DNA of 64,000 nucleotides from Singulisphaera sp. GP187 (lineage in GTDB: Bacteria; Planctomycetota; Planctomycetia; Gemmatales; Gemmataceae), in NCBI GenBank assembly GCA_945861245.1, contig CAMAUE010000002.1, forward strand, positions 32,236 through 96,235. The letters run 5' to 3'. Within the stretch, counting starts at the first letter, position 1. Each line of letters begins with the position of its first letter. Positions 53,315 through 62,800 of this stretch are shown in pieces. Made by a program: the position numbers and the translations under genes. The notes under the pieces are model-generated. The model searched no databases. It saw only the letters and a list, made by a program, of their open reading frames with translations, and was not told the DNA's origin.

Positions 53315-54682
53315 ATGCTAACGATTTTTTCCAAACCCCACAAGCGAGGCGGCTTTTGCGACGGCCTAAATCGCCGTGATTTCCTCACCATCGGCGGTTC
53401 CATCGCCGGCGGGCTGATGCTACCCGATGTCCTCCGCGCGGAAGCGCAGCAGGGCCGGGGCACGCAGCATAAAGCGATCATCAACATCTACCTGCCCGGC
53501 GGTCCGCCGCACCAGGACATGTGGGATATCAAGACCGAAGCTCCGCCGGAAATCAAAGGCGAGTTCAACCCGATCCGCACGAACGTCACCGGCATCGAAA
53601 TCTGCGAGCTGTTCCCGCGCATCGCCGCCAACGCCGACAAGTTCGTCTTCATCCGCTCGATCGTCGATGCCGACGGCCGACACGACGGCTACCAGTGCAT
53701 GACGGGCCGCAAGAAGAACCCGCAGCTGGAAAACTTTTGGCCAATGATGGGCTCGTGGGTCTCGCGATTCCAGGGCAACGCCAACCCATCGATCCCGGCG
53801 AACATGGCCTTGATGTACGCCACCGGCGAATCGCGCTGGGGCGATCCGTATCACGGCGGCTTCCTCGGCATGGGCCACAATCCGTTCAACGTCATCGGCG
53901 GGCGAGGCAACACCGCCAGCGCGAACATGACCCTCAACGGCGTCACCCTCGATCGTCTCACCGATCGCGTCGGCCTGATGCGTTCCTTCGACTCCATCAG
54001 CCGCACTCTCGACCGCAACGGCACGATGGACGGCATCGACTCGTTCCAACAGCAAGCCCTCGGCATCCTCACGTCGTCGCGCCTCGTCGAAGCCCTCGAT
54101 CTGTCCCGTGAAGACCCGCGCGTCCTTCAGCGCTACGGCTTCAACGACCCAACGCTCGAACGTGACGGCGCCCCGCGCATGGTTCGCAACTTCTGCATCG
54201 CCCGTCGGCTCGTAGAAGCCGGCGCTCGCGTTGTGACGTTGAATTTCAGCCGTTGGGATTGGCACGGCCCGGATGGCCGCAACTTCGACGAAAGCCGTCG
54301 CAATATGCCGTTGCTCGACGCCGGCGTCTCCGCGCTGGTGGAAGACCTGAGCGTTCGCGGGATGCTCAACGACGTGTCGATCGTCGTCTGGGGCGAGTTC
54401 GGCCGTACGCCGCGCATCAACAACACCGCCGGTCGCGACCATTGGCCACAACTTTCGTGTGCCTTGATGGCCGGCGGCGGCATGAAGACGGGCCAGGTCA
54501 TCGGCGCCTCCGATCGCATCGGCGGCACGGCGTCGCGACGCCCGGTCAAGTTCCAGGAGGTCTTCGCCACTCTCTATCGCAACATCGGCCTCGACCCGCT
54601 CTCGACCCGCATGTTCGACCCGAATGGCCGGCCGCAATACCTCGTCGATCAAGGCAACGACCCGCTCCACGAAACGGCTTAA
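53315..54682 (+). CDS. Tat-exported DUF1501 protein (2)
   Basis: 455 residues from ATG 53315. DGLNRRDFLTIGGSIAGGLM is a twin-arginine signal beginning at about residue 16. INIYLPGGPPHQDMWDIKTE, VDADGRHDGYQCMTGRKKN, DWHGPDGRNFDESRRNMPLL and IVVWGEFGRTPRINNTAGRD then HWPQ are DUF1501 signatures. Compared with the proteins at 15001 and 56268 it has an unusual DWHGPDG in the middle, a motif of one large planctomycete subgroup. It is likely periplasmic; the function is unknown. It is a single gene, with repeat J upstream. Confidence 0.9.
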   Translation: MLTIFSKPHKRGGFCDGLNRRDFLTIGGSIAGGLMLPDVLRAEAQQGRGTQHKAIINIYLPGGPPHQDMWDIKTEAPPEIKGEFNPIRTNVTGIEICELFPRIAANADKFVFIRSIVDADGRHDGYQCMTGRKKNPQLENFWPMMGSWVSRFQGNANPSIPANMALMYATGESRWGDPYHGGFLGMGHNPFNVIGGRGNTASANMTLNGVTLDRLTDRVGLMRSFDSISRTLDRNGTMDGIDSFQQQALGILTSSRLVEALDLSREDPRVLQRYGFNDPTLERDGAPRMVRNFCIARRLVEAGARVVTLNFSRWDWHGPDGRNFDESRRNMPLLDAGVSALVEDLSVRGMLNDVSIVVWGEFGRTPRINNTAGRDHWPQLSCALMAGGGMKTGQVIGASDRIGGTASRRPVKFQEVFATLYRNIGLDPLSTRMFDPNGRPQYLVDQGNDPLHETA

Positions 54683-54886
54683 CCCTACTGTCATCAGCAA
54701 GTGCGAACTACACGGCACGCGGGCGATTTGAATCGCTCGCGTGTTTTTTTTCAGGTTTGGCGTTATGGCGGGCATCGAACAGAGGATGCCGCTCGCATCG
54801 GATCCAAGGAAAGCCAGGCCTCGCGAATGACGCCTCCGGTCGGCCTCCCAAGGTGGCTGCACGGGCGCTAACGAGCCGATTCAGAT

Positions 54887-55609
54887 CTAAACGGCAAGCG
54901 CCAAACCCACCAGCATCGCAGCGGACATGGCCAGCATCAGCACGTCCTCGATCAACGTGACCGATGACATCGGCAAGTTGAGCAGCGAGCCGAGACAGGC
55001 GCAGCGAATCTTGCGTTTCTCAAGCAACGCCTGTGCCACGCCGACTGTGCTGGCCGCCATCACGATGAACGTGACGATATTGGTGGCGACGGGAACCGCG
55101 TTCGTCACATAGGCGATGCCCAGGGCCAATTCGATAAACGGATACGCCCACGCATAGGCAGGCCAACGGCGAGCGACCACGTCATAGCCGCGATAGGTGT
55201 CGGCGAAACCCGGCAGATTCATGAGCTTGAAGAAGGAGAAGACCAGGAAGAACCCGCCCATGAATCGGCCCATTGCCCGCATCGCATCGAACGAGCCGGC
55301 ACTGAGTTCGAGCACGCCAACCACGCCAACGAGGTAGCCAAAGATGAGCAGCAGCGGATAGTAGGTGGCAAGAAACGAGCGTGCTTCTTCGCCCGGTTCG
55401 ACGACGCCGATGACACGAAAGCCGGCCTCAGCGACGTGCCGTTCGATCGCTTCGCGCGTGACGCCGTCGCCCTCGACCGTCAGCACCTTGTCGGGATTGG
55501 CGGTATCGACCGACCAGCGCATGATCGCTTTGTTGGCGCTGAGAAACGGCGTCACCGCGGCGACGCAATTCGCGCAGTTGAGATTCGTTTTGTACTGTTG
55601 GGTTGCCAT
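54887..55609 (-). CDS. HMA-domain/MauE-like membrane protein
   Basis: 240 residues from ATG 55609. Residues 1-70 form a heavy-metal-associated-like domain: KTNLNCANCVAAVTPFLSA with the CxxC copper-binding pair, then DGVTREAIERHVAEAGFRV. Four transmembrane helices follow (YYPLLLIFGYLVGVVGVLEL; MGGFFLVFSFFKLMNLPGFA; PFIELALGIAYVTNAVPVAT; NIVTFIVMAASTVGVAQALL). RKIRCACLGSLLNLPMSSVT with CAC resembles MauE/DoxX-like proteins. It may handle copper or thiol redox at the inner membrane. The fusion of an HMA domain to this membrane part is known in planctomycetes but its function is not. Confidence 0.8.
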   Translation of the reverse strand: MATQQYKTNLNCANCVAAVTPFLSANKAIMRWSVDTANPDKVLTVEGDGVTREAIERHVAEAGFRVIGVVEPGEEARSFLATYYPLLLIFGYLVGVVGVLELSAGSFDAMRAMGRFMGGFFLVFSFFKLMNLPGFADTYRGYDVVARRWPAYAWAYPFIELALGIAYVTNAVPVATNIVTFIVMAASTVGVAQALLEKRKIRCACLGSLLNLPMSSVTLIEDVLMLAMSAAMLVGLALAV

Positions 55610-55761
55610 CGAACCGGCCTCTGCTGTCGAGAAATCGATGAGCGTTTGTTACATTATACGCCGTGCCGGTTGCAAAGGGCGTCAGCGAAACTTTGGAGTG
55701 CAGCGGCACGACGGCGTTCTCTTTTTTTGGGAAGACGTGAATAGCCCGACACCTTATCAAG

Positions 55762-55816
55762 TGGATGTTGATCATGTTGCTCATGCAAAACGGATGAGCG
55801 AGATGATCAACATCCA
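55762..55816. repeat. Inverted repeat N
   Basis: 23-nt arms (55762-55784 and 55794-55816) with two mismatches; the arm begins TGGATGTTGATCAT. Confidence 0.75.
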
Positions 55817-55822
55817 ACTTTG

Positions 55823-55890
55823 GTTACGAGTCGGCAGCGTGAGCGACGGGCTGGCATATCCATCCGTCGCTCACGCTGCCGGCTCGTAAC
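55823..55890. repeat. Family B inverted repeat, copy B5
   Basis: 27-nt arms (55823-55849 and 55864-55890) with one mismatch. The core GGCAGCGTGAGCGACGG is a variant of family B. Confidence 0.85.
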
Positions 55891-56267
55891 GGACCACCGG
55901 TCAGAGCCACGCACGAATCGCAATTGAACTGAAACGCTCTCGCGACTAGAATCCGCAGTTTCACAATGATGCAACCTGGTAATGCTTACCCCACTTGACG
56001 AAAGTCGAACGCCACTGTGGGTAACGTCGTCGAATGTAGCCGACTGGACAGACAGCACAATATCGAGAAGCTCGGCCTCGACCCGTGGGGCCAGCGCTTT
56101 GACGGGCATCAACCGATCCTGATCCGCCGTCGGCCCGTGTTATTTCCAATCGGCGTCTCTGTCAACCTCGGAGCGTGGCGTCTATATTAACTACCGACCT
56201 TCTCTCCTGCCCAACTACTTCGGCGCGATTGCGCTTTGGCCGCCACAGGCGACGAGGAATCCAACCA

Positions 56268-57635
56268 ATGGTTCTACATCGACGCGAGCTATTCCAGTTC
56301 GGCGGCGTCTCGTTGCTCTCGGGCGGGCTTTTGCGCACGCTTGCGGCGCAGACGGTGCCGCGCTTGGCGACTACCCGACCGCGTGCCAAGGCTTGCATTC
56401 TCCTTTACCAGGTCGGCGGGCCGTATCAAGCGGAGACGTTCGATCCCAAGCCCGACGCCCCCGCTGAGATTCGCGGCATCTTCTCGACAATCGCCACGCG
56501 CGTCACCGGCATCCGCATGACCGATGCGTTGCCGCGCGTTGCCATGCACGCAGATAAAATCGCGATCCTGCGTGGCGTGCATCACACGATTCGTTGCCAC
56601 AACCCGGCGATATATTGCAGTCTCGTCGGGCGCGAAGCAACCGATCCGATGGCGATCTCCAGTCGCACGGCTGCTCGGCGAACGGATCATCCGCACTACG
56701 CCTCGGTCGTCGCGCGGCTGCGGCCTCCGGAAACGTCGATGCCGTTTCATGTCATCATGCCGAACACGACGAACAACGGACCGTCGAAATCGCCTGGGCT
56801 TCTGGGCGGCTATCTCGGGGCGGCGTACGATCCGTTCGTCCTCGGCGCCGATCCGGGCGAACCGGACTTCCGCGTAGACAGCCTGGCGGCGCCGGTGGAG
56901 GTCGATGCGAATCGGCTCGAATCTCGGCAATCGCTGCTCGATCGCTTCGACAGCGCTCGCCGTTCGGTGGATCGCGCCAGCGTCGAATCGATGCACACGC
57001 ACTATCAGCGTGCGTTCAACATGCTGACGGCGCCGCAGACACGCACCGCCTTCGATCTGAGCCGTGAGTCGGATCGGCTTCGCGATCGCTATGGCCGACA
57101 TTCGCAGGGGCAGTCCGCGCTATTAGCTCGGCGGTTGGTCGAGGCGGGGGTTCCGTTTGTCTCGGTCTTTTCGCATATCGATGTCGATCGCGGCAGCTGG
57201 GACACGCATCAAAATCACAACATCCGCGTGCGCGAAACGCTGTGCCCGCCGGCGGATCAATCGTTCAGCGCGTTGCTCGACGATCTGCAGACTCGCGGCA
57301 TGCTCGACGATACGCTCGTCATCTGGATGGGCGAGTTCGGTCGCACGCCAAGGGTCGGCGTGCAGTTCTCGAATAACACGAACAACTCGACGGGCCGCGA
57401 TCACTGGTGCAACTGCTACTCGGTCGTGCTGGCCGGCGGTGGCGTGCGCGGCGGGCAGGTGGTCGGCTCATCCGATGGGCACTCCGCCTACCCGCGCGAA
57501 CGGCCGGTGCACGTCAGCGAACTTTCCGCGACGCTCTTCCATCTTTTCGGCATCGACCCGCGGGCGCAACTCTACGACATCCAGGGCCAGTTTCGCACGA
57601 TCTGTGACGGCAACCCGGTGATGGAGCTGTTTTGA
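56268..57635 (+). CDS. Exported DUF1501 protein (3)
   Basis: 455 residues; ATG 56268 (MVLHRRELFQFGGVSLLSGG) follows GAGGAAT. The longer frame to 56175 has no support. HRRELFQFGG is a twin-arginine-like signal. LLYQVGGPYQAETFDPKPDA, NPAIYCSLVGREATD, FSHIDVDRGSWDTHQNHNIR and LVIWMGEFGRTPRVGVQFSN are DUF1501 features. Instead of the usual Ala-Gly-Arg-Asp-His-Trp it has NNSTGRDHWCNCY, with extra Asn and Cys residues. It is a single gene between two repeat-rich regions and probably periplasmic. Confidence 0.9.
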   Translation: MVLHRRELFQFGGVSLLSGGLLRTLAAQTVPRLATTRPRAKACILLYQVGGPYQAETFDPKPDAPAEIRGIFSTIATRVTGIRMTDALPRVAMHADKIAILRGVHHTIRCHNPAIYCSLVGREATDPMAISSRTAARRTDHPHYASVVARLRPPETSMPFHVIMPNTTNNGPSKSPGLLGGYLGAAYDPFVLGADPGEPDFRVDSLAAPVEVDANRLESRQSLLDRFDSARRSVDRASVESMHTHYQRAFNMLTAPQTRTAFDLSRESDRLRDRYGRHSQGQSALLARRLVEAGVPFVSVFSHIDVDRGSWDTHQNHNIRVRETLCPPADQSFSALLDDLQTRGMLDDTLVIWMGEFGRTPRVGVQFSNNTNNSTGRDHWCNCYSVVLAGGGVRGGQVVGSSDGHSAYPRERPVHVSELSATLFHLFGIDPRAQLYDIQGQFRTICDGNPVMELF

Positions 57636-57664
57636 TTTCGAGGCAGTGGATTAAGAATTGAGTC

Positions 57665-57742
57665 GGCGAGCCTAACCACGTAAGCAGTAGGTTGAATTAG
57701 CTATCGAGCATTCAACCTACCGCTTACGCGATTAGGCTCGCC
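57665..57742. repeat. Long inverted repeat K
   Basis: 33-nt arms with three mismatches; the arm begins GGCGAGCCTAA and contains CGTAAGCGGTAGGTTGAAT. It lies between the convergent DUF1501 and SBP56 genes. The CGTAAGC core is shared with family B. Confidence 0.85.
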
Positions 57743-57761
57743 ATTTTGATTATGAGGCGCA

Positions 57762-59201
57762 TCAGCGCCAAATATCGGACGTTGAATCGCCATTGGGAAA
57801 GCGCATCTCATGCGCGCGGACGGGGCCGTCGGGCTCGGTGCCGAAATCTACCATGAAGCGTTCGTTTAAGCGTAGGCCGCCCTTCTCCGTGTCGCAATCG
57901 ATTTGCAGCATGTACGAGCCTTGCTTGCCGATCTGGGGATAGAACTGGTTGTCCCAGCTTGAGAAGAGCGAATTGGTGACGTACAGGCGTTTGCCGTCGA
58001 GGCTGATCTGCAACATCTGCGGGCCGCCTTCGAGCTTTTTGCCGCGGAGCGTCGGAGCTTTGCCGAGCACGCCGCCAAGCCAGACCTGGCCGACGAGCTT
58101 CGGCTTCGACGGATCGCTGATGTCATATTGACGAATATCACCGTGCAGCCAGTTCGAGAAATAGAGGTACTTGTCGTCCATCGACAGGACCAGATCCGTG
58201 ATGAGGCCGGGCACTGGGATGTCCCAGCCTTTGACGTTTTTGACGGCCGGCACTTCGATGATTTTCTCGATCTTCCACTCGTCGCCAGATTTGTGCCAGT
58301 GCCACACGACGCTGGAGAGAGCGGCGCCGACGAAGCCGTGGGTGCTCGCCGGGTTGTGATGGAAGCGGACTTCGAGCGGGATCAGGCCGTCGGCGCCGAG
58401 ATCGAAGGTCTTCGCGATCTTGCGTTCCTTCCAGTCCCAGAAGTGCAAGCGTTGGCCGTACTTGCCCGCCTTGACGTCGTCGAGCTTGAAGCCGGGGACG
58501 ACGGTATTCGGGGCGGCCCATTCGCTCGACACCATGACGTTGTGCCGGGGTTGATACCAGAAGTCGTAGTTGTATTTCATGCCGGTCTTGTCCTTTTCCC
58601 ACGGGCCGACGACCTCGAACTTGTCGTTAAGCAGGAGGAACCCGCCGGGCCCGTTGCCCTTGTCGTCGCCCAGCATCGAGATCATGATGTTGCCGTCGGC
58701 GAGGCAATGGACCGTGTGCGGCGCCGTCAGCTTCGATTTGCCGATGACCTCGGCCGGCTCGATGACCTTGTGCATCTTCGGCTCGCGCGGGTTCATGGTA
58801 TCGACGACGTGGATTCGGCTCGACAGCACGCCGGGGACCACGAGGTAGCGGCGTTCGCAACGTCCCTCGCAACTGGCGCAGGCGTTCCAGCCGAAATGGT
58901 GCAGCTCATCGCCGATGTTGGGCATCTTCAGGCGATGAATGACCTTCGAATAGGTTTTCGACGCCGGATCGAGATCAACGGTCGCGAGATAATCGGGCTT
59001 CTTGATGCCGGTTCCCGCATAGGTGGCGACGACATAGGCAAGCTTTTCCGGCGGCGATTTGCGCGCGTCGGCGGGCGTGGCGAAGATGCGCGCGTGGTTA
59101 GCGTCATGCTGATGGCCACCCGTGGGGAACGCCGTCGTCCGCGTAAACAGCAGCAAACAAATCGAAAGCCCGGCGAGTGAGGTGAGGATCAAATTCTTCA
59201 C
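57762..59201 (-). CDS. SBP56-type selenium-binding protein / methanethiol oxidase family, exported
   Basis: 479 residues from ATG 59201. MKNLILTSLAGLSICLLLFT is a signal peptide. The core matches SBP56: ELHHFGWNACASCEGRCERR near 98, RYLVVPGVLSSRIHVVDT, TAPHTVHCLADGNIMISMLG, KYNYDFWYQPRHNVMVSSEW, LEVRFHHNPASTHGFVGAAL, LVLSMDDKYLYFSNWLHGDI and ending GPVRAHEMRFPNGDSTSDIW. Bacterial members oxidise methanethiol to formaldehyde, H2S and H2O2 using copper. The catalytic Cys-containing CASCEGRC and the His residues in THGFV and RAHEMRFP are retained. The signal peptide places it in the periplasm. The methanethiol role is inferred. Confidence 0.88.
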   Translation of the reverse strand: MKNLILTSLAGLSICLLLFTRTTAFPTGGHQHDANHARIFATPADARKSPPEKLAYVVATYAGTGIKKPDYLATVDLDPASKTYSKVIHRLKMPNIGDELHHFGWNACASCEGRCERRYLVVPGVLSSRIHVVDTMNPREPKMHKVIEPAEVIGKSKLTAPHTVHCLADGNIMISMLGDDKGNGPGGFLLLNDKFEVVGPWEKDKTGMKYNYDFWYQPRHNVMVSSEWAAPNTVVPGFKLDDVKAGKYGQRLHFWDWKERKIAKTFDLGADGLIPLEVRFHHNPASTHGFVGAALSSVVWHWHKSGDEWKIEKIIEVPAVKNVKGWDIPVPGLITDLVLSMDDKYLYFSNWLHGDIRQYDISDPSKPKLVGQVWLGGVLGKAPTLRGKKLEGGPQMLQISLDGKRLYVTNSLFSSWDNQFYPQIGKQGSYMLQIDCDTEKGGLRLNERFMVDFGTEPDGPVRAHEMRFPNGDSTSDIWR

Positions 59202-59830
59202 GTTGGTGGTCTCCTTGAATAACGAGGCTCATTTGTCCGCGGGGTAATAATATTGACCGGTTTGCGCTCGTGCCGCTCAATGCTATTTATTGTTGCTTCG
59301 GAGCGACGGTCGAGTTATTTCTTCAGGGGAGGTGTCACGGCTAACGTTGTTTTCGTGGGCTGGAAGTCTACACCATCCGAGGGCATTGAAAAAACGACTC
59401 GGACCGTCGCCGTGGTGGCACCTTCAGGAACTTGAATCGCTTCGACCGAAGCGACAAATGGGCTCTTGCCGCTCGTTCAACACTCGGGAGTAACGGGCAC
59501 GTCTATCAAAGTCGTCAGCAGTAGATGATGCGGTTTTCGTCGCCCGCCCAGATGGCGTAGTTCTTCAGAAGGCGCGGTCCTTGCGCTCGTCGCATTTATT
59601 GTTGTGGAAAGGAGTTCACGCAGAGCCGCAGAATTTTCTCAGCGGCTTGCACCGAAAAACGGAAGTGCCCGTTGTTAGCCTATACTTCGAGCGGATGAAA
59701 TTGTCTGGTCAGAGCCTGAGCGCCAGCGAAGGGCCGCGTGGTGCCCTCCGCTGGCGCTCAGGCTCTGAAAATGCGATAATCTCAACCTCCCGCAGTATAC
59801 AATGCCTCGCGAAGCAAGATCTCAAACTCG
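59202..59830. other. Intergenic region with a MITE-like element and a possible gene remnant
   Basis: About 630 bp. It holds family C copy C3 (59681-59799). On the minus strand near 59519-59600 a short frame reads RLLKNYAIWAGDENRIIYC then stop, which resembles the tail of a larger protein, but nothing precedes it. No intact gene is seen. Confidence 0.5.
59681..59799 (-). mobile_element. Family C MITE-like element, copy C3 (inverted)
   Basis: 119 bp, the reverse complement of C1/C2, with TATACTTCGAGCGG at its left end and CCGCAGTATA at its right end. It lies 31 bp after the nrdJ stop. Confidence 0.75.
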
Positions 59831-62800
59831 TCAGCTGCAGCCGCTTGAGGCGCCGCAGCTGTCGCATTTGCAGCAGGCGCCGCTGCGGATCAGGGTTAGT
59901 TGGCCGCACTCCGAGCAGGGATCGCCTTCGTAGCCTTTGAGACGAGCAATGCGGACGTTGTCGGTGGATGTCGTGGCGGGCGCAGCCATCGTCGCCGTTG
60001 TGGATGTCGTGGCGCCACGGCCGTGGCCGTTGGAATTTCCCGTCACCGGTCTGATGTGTTCGCTCCGCGGCGTGATGAATGCTTTCGTTGTCGTCTTGGT
60101 GCGCAAATCAACCATCCGCTCTTCCATCAACTCTTCGTCTTCAAAGTCCGGCACTTCTTCGTCTCGGCTCATGGCGTCGCCGCGAATGTCTTCGGGTTTG
60201 ACATGGGCGAGTTCATGCCGACCGAGATAGGTGATCGCCAACTCGCGGAAGATGTAGTCGATGATCGAAGTCGTCATCTTGATATGCGGGTTGCCCGAGA
60301 CGACGCCGTTCGGCTCGAAGCGGGTGAACAGGAAGGCGTCGAGGAACTCTTCGAGCGGCACGCCGTGTTGCATGCCGAGCGAGATGGCGATGGCAAAGCA
60401 ATTGGTCATGCTGCGGAAGGCGGCACCTTCCTTGTGCATATCGATGAAGATTTCGCCAAGCGTGCCGTCGGCGTATTCGCCGGTGCGCAGGTAAATCTTG
60501 TGGTTGCCGATGCGAGCCTTCTGGGTGTACCCGGCACGCCTATCGGGCAGCCGGCGGCGGCGGGCGAGGTAACGATGCACGATCCTTTCGGATATCTGCA
60601 TCGGCTCGGACTTGGCTTCCTCCGGCTCCATCGGTTCTCCGTCGTTGTCGGCAACCGTGTTGAGCGGTTGGCTGAGCTTTGAGCCATCGCGGTAGAGCGC
60701 GTTGGCCTTGATCATCAGCTGCCAGCTGAGTTTGTAGGCGTTCTTGACATCGTCGATCGTCGCCGAGTGCGGCATATTGATCGTTTTGCTAATCGCACCA
60801 GAGATGAACGGCTGCGAGGCCGCCATCATGCGGATATGCGACTCGGCCGAGAGGTAGCGTTGGCCGGTCTTGCCGCACTTGTTGGCGCAATCGAAGATCG
60901 GGTAATGCTCGAGCTTGAGGTGCGGCGAGCCTTCAATGGTCATCGTACCGCAGACGTGGTTGTTGGCCTCGGCAACCTGTTCCTTGGTGAAGCCAAGGGT
61001 GTCGAGGAGGTTGAAACCGAAGGCAGTGTATGCTTCTTCCTTGAGGTTGATTTTCTTGAGGAAGTCGTCGCCAACTGTCCAGCGGTTGAAGACGAAGTTG
61101 AGGTCGAAGGCGCCAGGCAGCTGGCCTTCGATGCGCTGGAGCAACTCGTCCGTGAAGCCCTTGGCCTTGAGGCTGGCGCGGTTGACGAACGGGCAGCCTT
61201 CGAGCGAGCCGGTGCCTTTGCAATGTTTGACGATCTCGTCGATCTGCTGCGACGAATAACCGAGCCGATCGAGGGCGGGCGGGATGGAGGCGTTGATAAT
61301 CTTGAAGTACCCGCCGCCGGCGAGCTTCTTGAACTTCACGAGAGCGAAATCCGGTTCGACGCCGGTGGTGTCGCAATCCATGACGAGGGCGATCGTGCCG
61401 GTCGGCGCGATACAGGTGACCTGGGCGTTGCGATAGCCGTGGCGTTCGCCGAGCTGGACCATGAGGTCGGATTCTTCGCGGGCGGCGTGCAGCAGGTAAT
61501 CGGGGCAGTGGCGTTCGTCGATGCCGACGGGGCAGATCGTGAGATTTTCGTATTCGCTTTCCGGCGCGTTGTAGGCGGCCTTGCGATGATTCCGCACGAC
61601 GCGCATCATCGCCTCGCGGTTGGCCTCGTAGCGAACGAACGGCCCGACCGCGCTGGCGATCTCCGCCGACATCCCATACGATGCCGCATGCATTAACGCG
61701 GTGATGGCGCCGCACTGGGCTCGGCCTTCGTGGGAGTCATACGGGATGCCTTGCACCATGAGCAGCGAGCCAAGGTTCGCGTAACCCAGGCCGAGCGTGC
61801 GATAGTCGAACGATTTCTGAGCGACCGGCTCGCTGGGGAATTGGGCCATGTAGACGGAGATTTCGAGTGTCAACGTCCACAGCCGGGTGGCGTGGCGGAA
61901 CGATTCGACATCGAAGCGATGCGTGGTATAGTCGTAAAACTTGAGCAGATTAAGGGAGGCGAGGTTGCAGGCGGTATCGTCCAAGAACATATATTCAGAG
62001 CACGGGTTCGACGCATTGATGCGGCCATCGGCGGGGCAGGTGTGCCATTCGTTGATGGTCGTGTCGAATTGCAAGCCCGGATCGGCACATGACCACGCGG
62101 CGTAGCTGATTTCGTCCCACAGTTCGCGGGCTTTTAGCGTCTTGCGCGGCTTCGGATCGCGGTTTTCCTTTTTCGCTTTTTCCTTCTCGGTGCGCCAAAC
62201 CAGGTTCCATGGGCCATCGCTGTCCACGGCTTGCATGAAGGTATTGGTGATACGCACAGAGTTATTGCTGTTCTGCCCGGCAACGGATAGGTACGCCTTG
62301 GACGTCCAGTCGGTGTCATATTCTTCGATCCTGGCATCCGTCACGCCTTGCTTGGCGAGCTGGATCATGCGCTCGCAGTAGTTGGCGGGCACGAGATCGG
62401 CGGCGGCTTCCATCAACGCTCGGCGGAGATCGGTATTTTTCTTGCGATCGAAGCGTTCGTCGGGATTCTCCCAGCTGTGGCACGATTTCAAGATCGCGTT
62501 GAGATGGCGATTCAGCATCTTGGAACCCGTGACGAGGGCGGCAACCTTCTGCTCCTCGATCACCTTCCAGTTGACGAACTCCTCGACATCGGGATGATCG
62601 AGATCGAGCACGACCATCTTAGCGGCGCGGCGCGTCGTGCCGCCGCTCTTGATAGCGCCGGCGGCGCGGTCGCCTATTTTGAGGAAGCTCATCAGCCCTG
62701 ACGACTTCCCGCCCCCAGAGAGCGGTTCGCCTTCGCCGCGCAGGTTGGAAAAGTTCGAGCCTGTGCCGGAGCCATACTTGAAGATGCGAGCCTCGCGGAC

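Larger units (their letters stand above)
55610..56267. other. Non-coding region with two hairpins
   Basis: About 660 bp. It holds hairpin N (55762-55816) and a family B copy (55823-55890), only 6 bp apart. The frames on either strand after 55900 do not read as proteins; a short minus-strand stretch near 56000 (RRRYPQWRSTFVKWGKHY) hints at a decayed gene, but I cannot place it. Confidence 0.5.

Noticed and set aside
55807..56112. Minus-strand frame of 101 codons in an intergenic region
   Set aside because: Its start lies between two repeats and it overlaps the family B copy; the protein has no recognisable feature.
2016..57742. Scattered repeats as a possible CRISPR array
   Set aside because: The repeats are palindromic, kilobases apart, and do not alternate with spacers.
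58128..59180. Plus-strand frame of 350 codons
   Set aside because: It is antisense to the SBP56 gene, with low-complexity Val/Asp/Arg composition.
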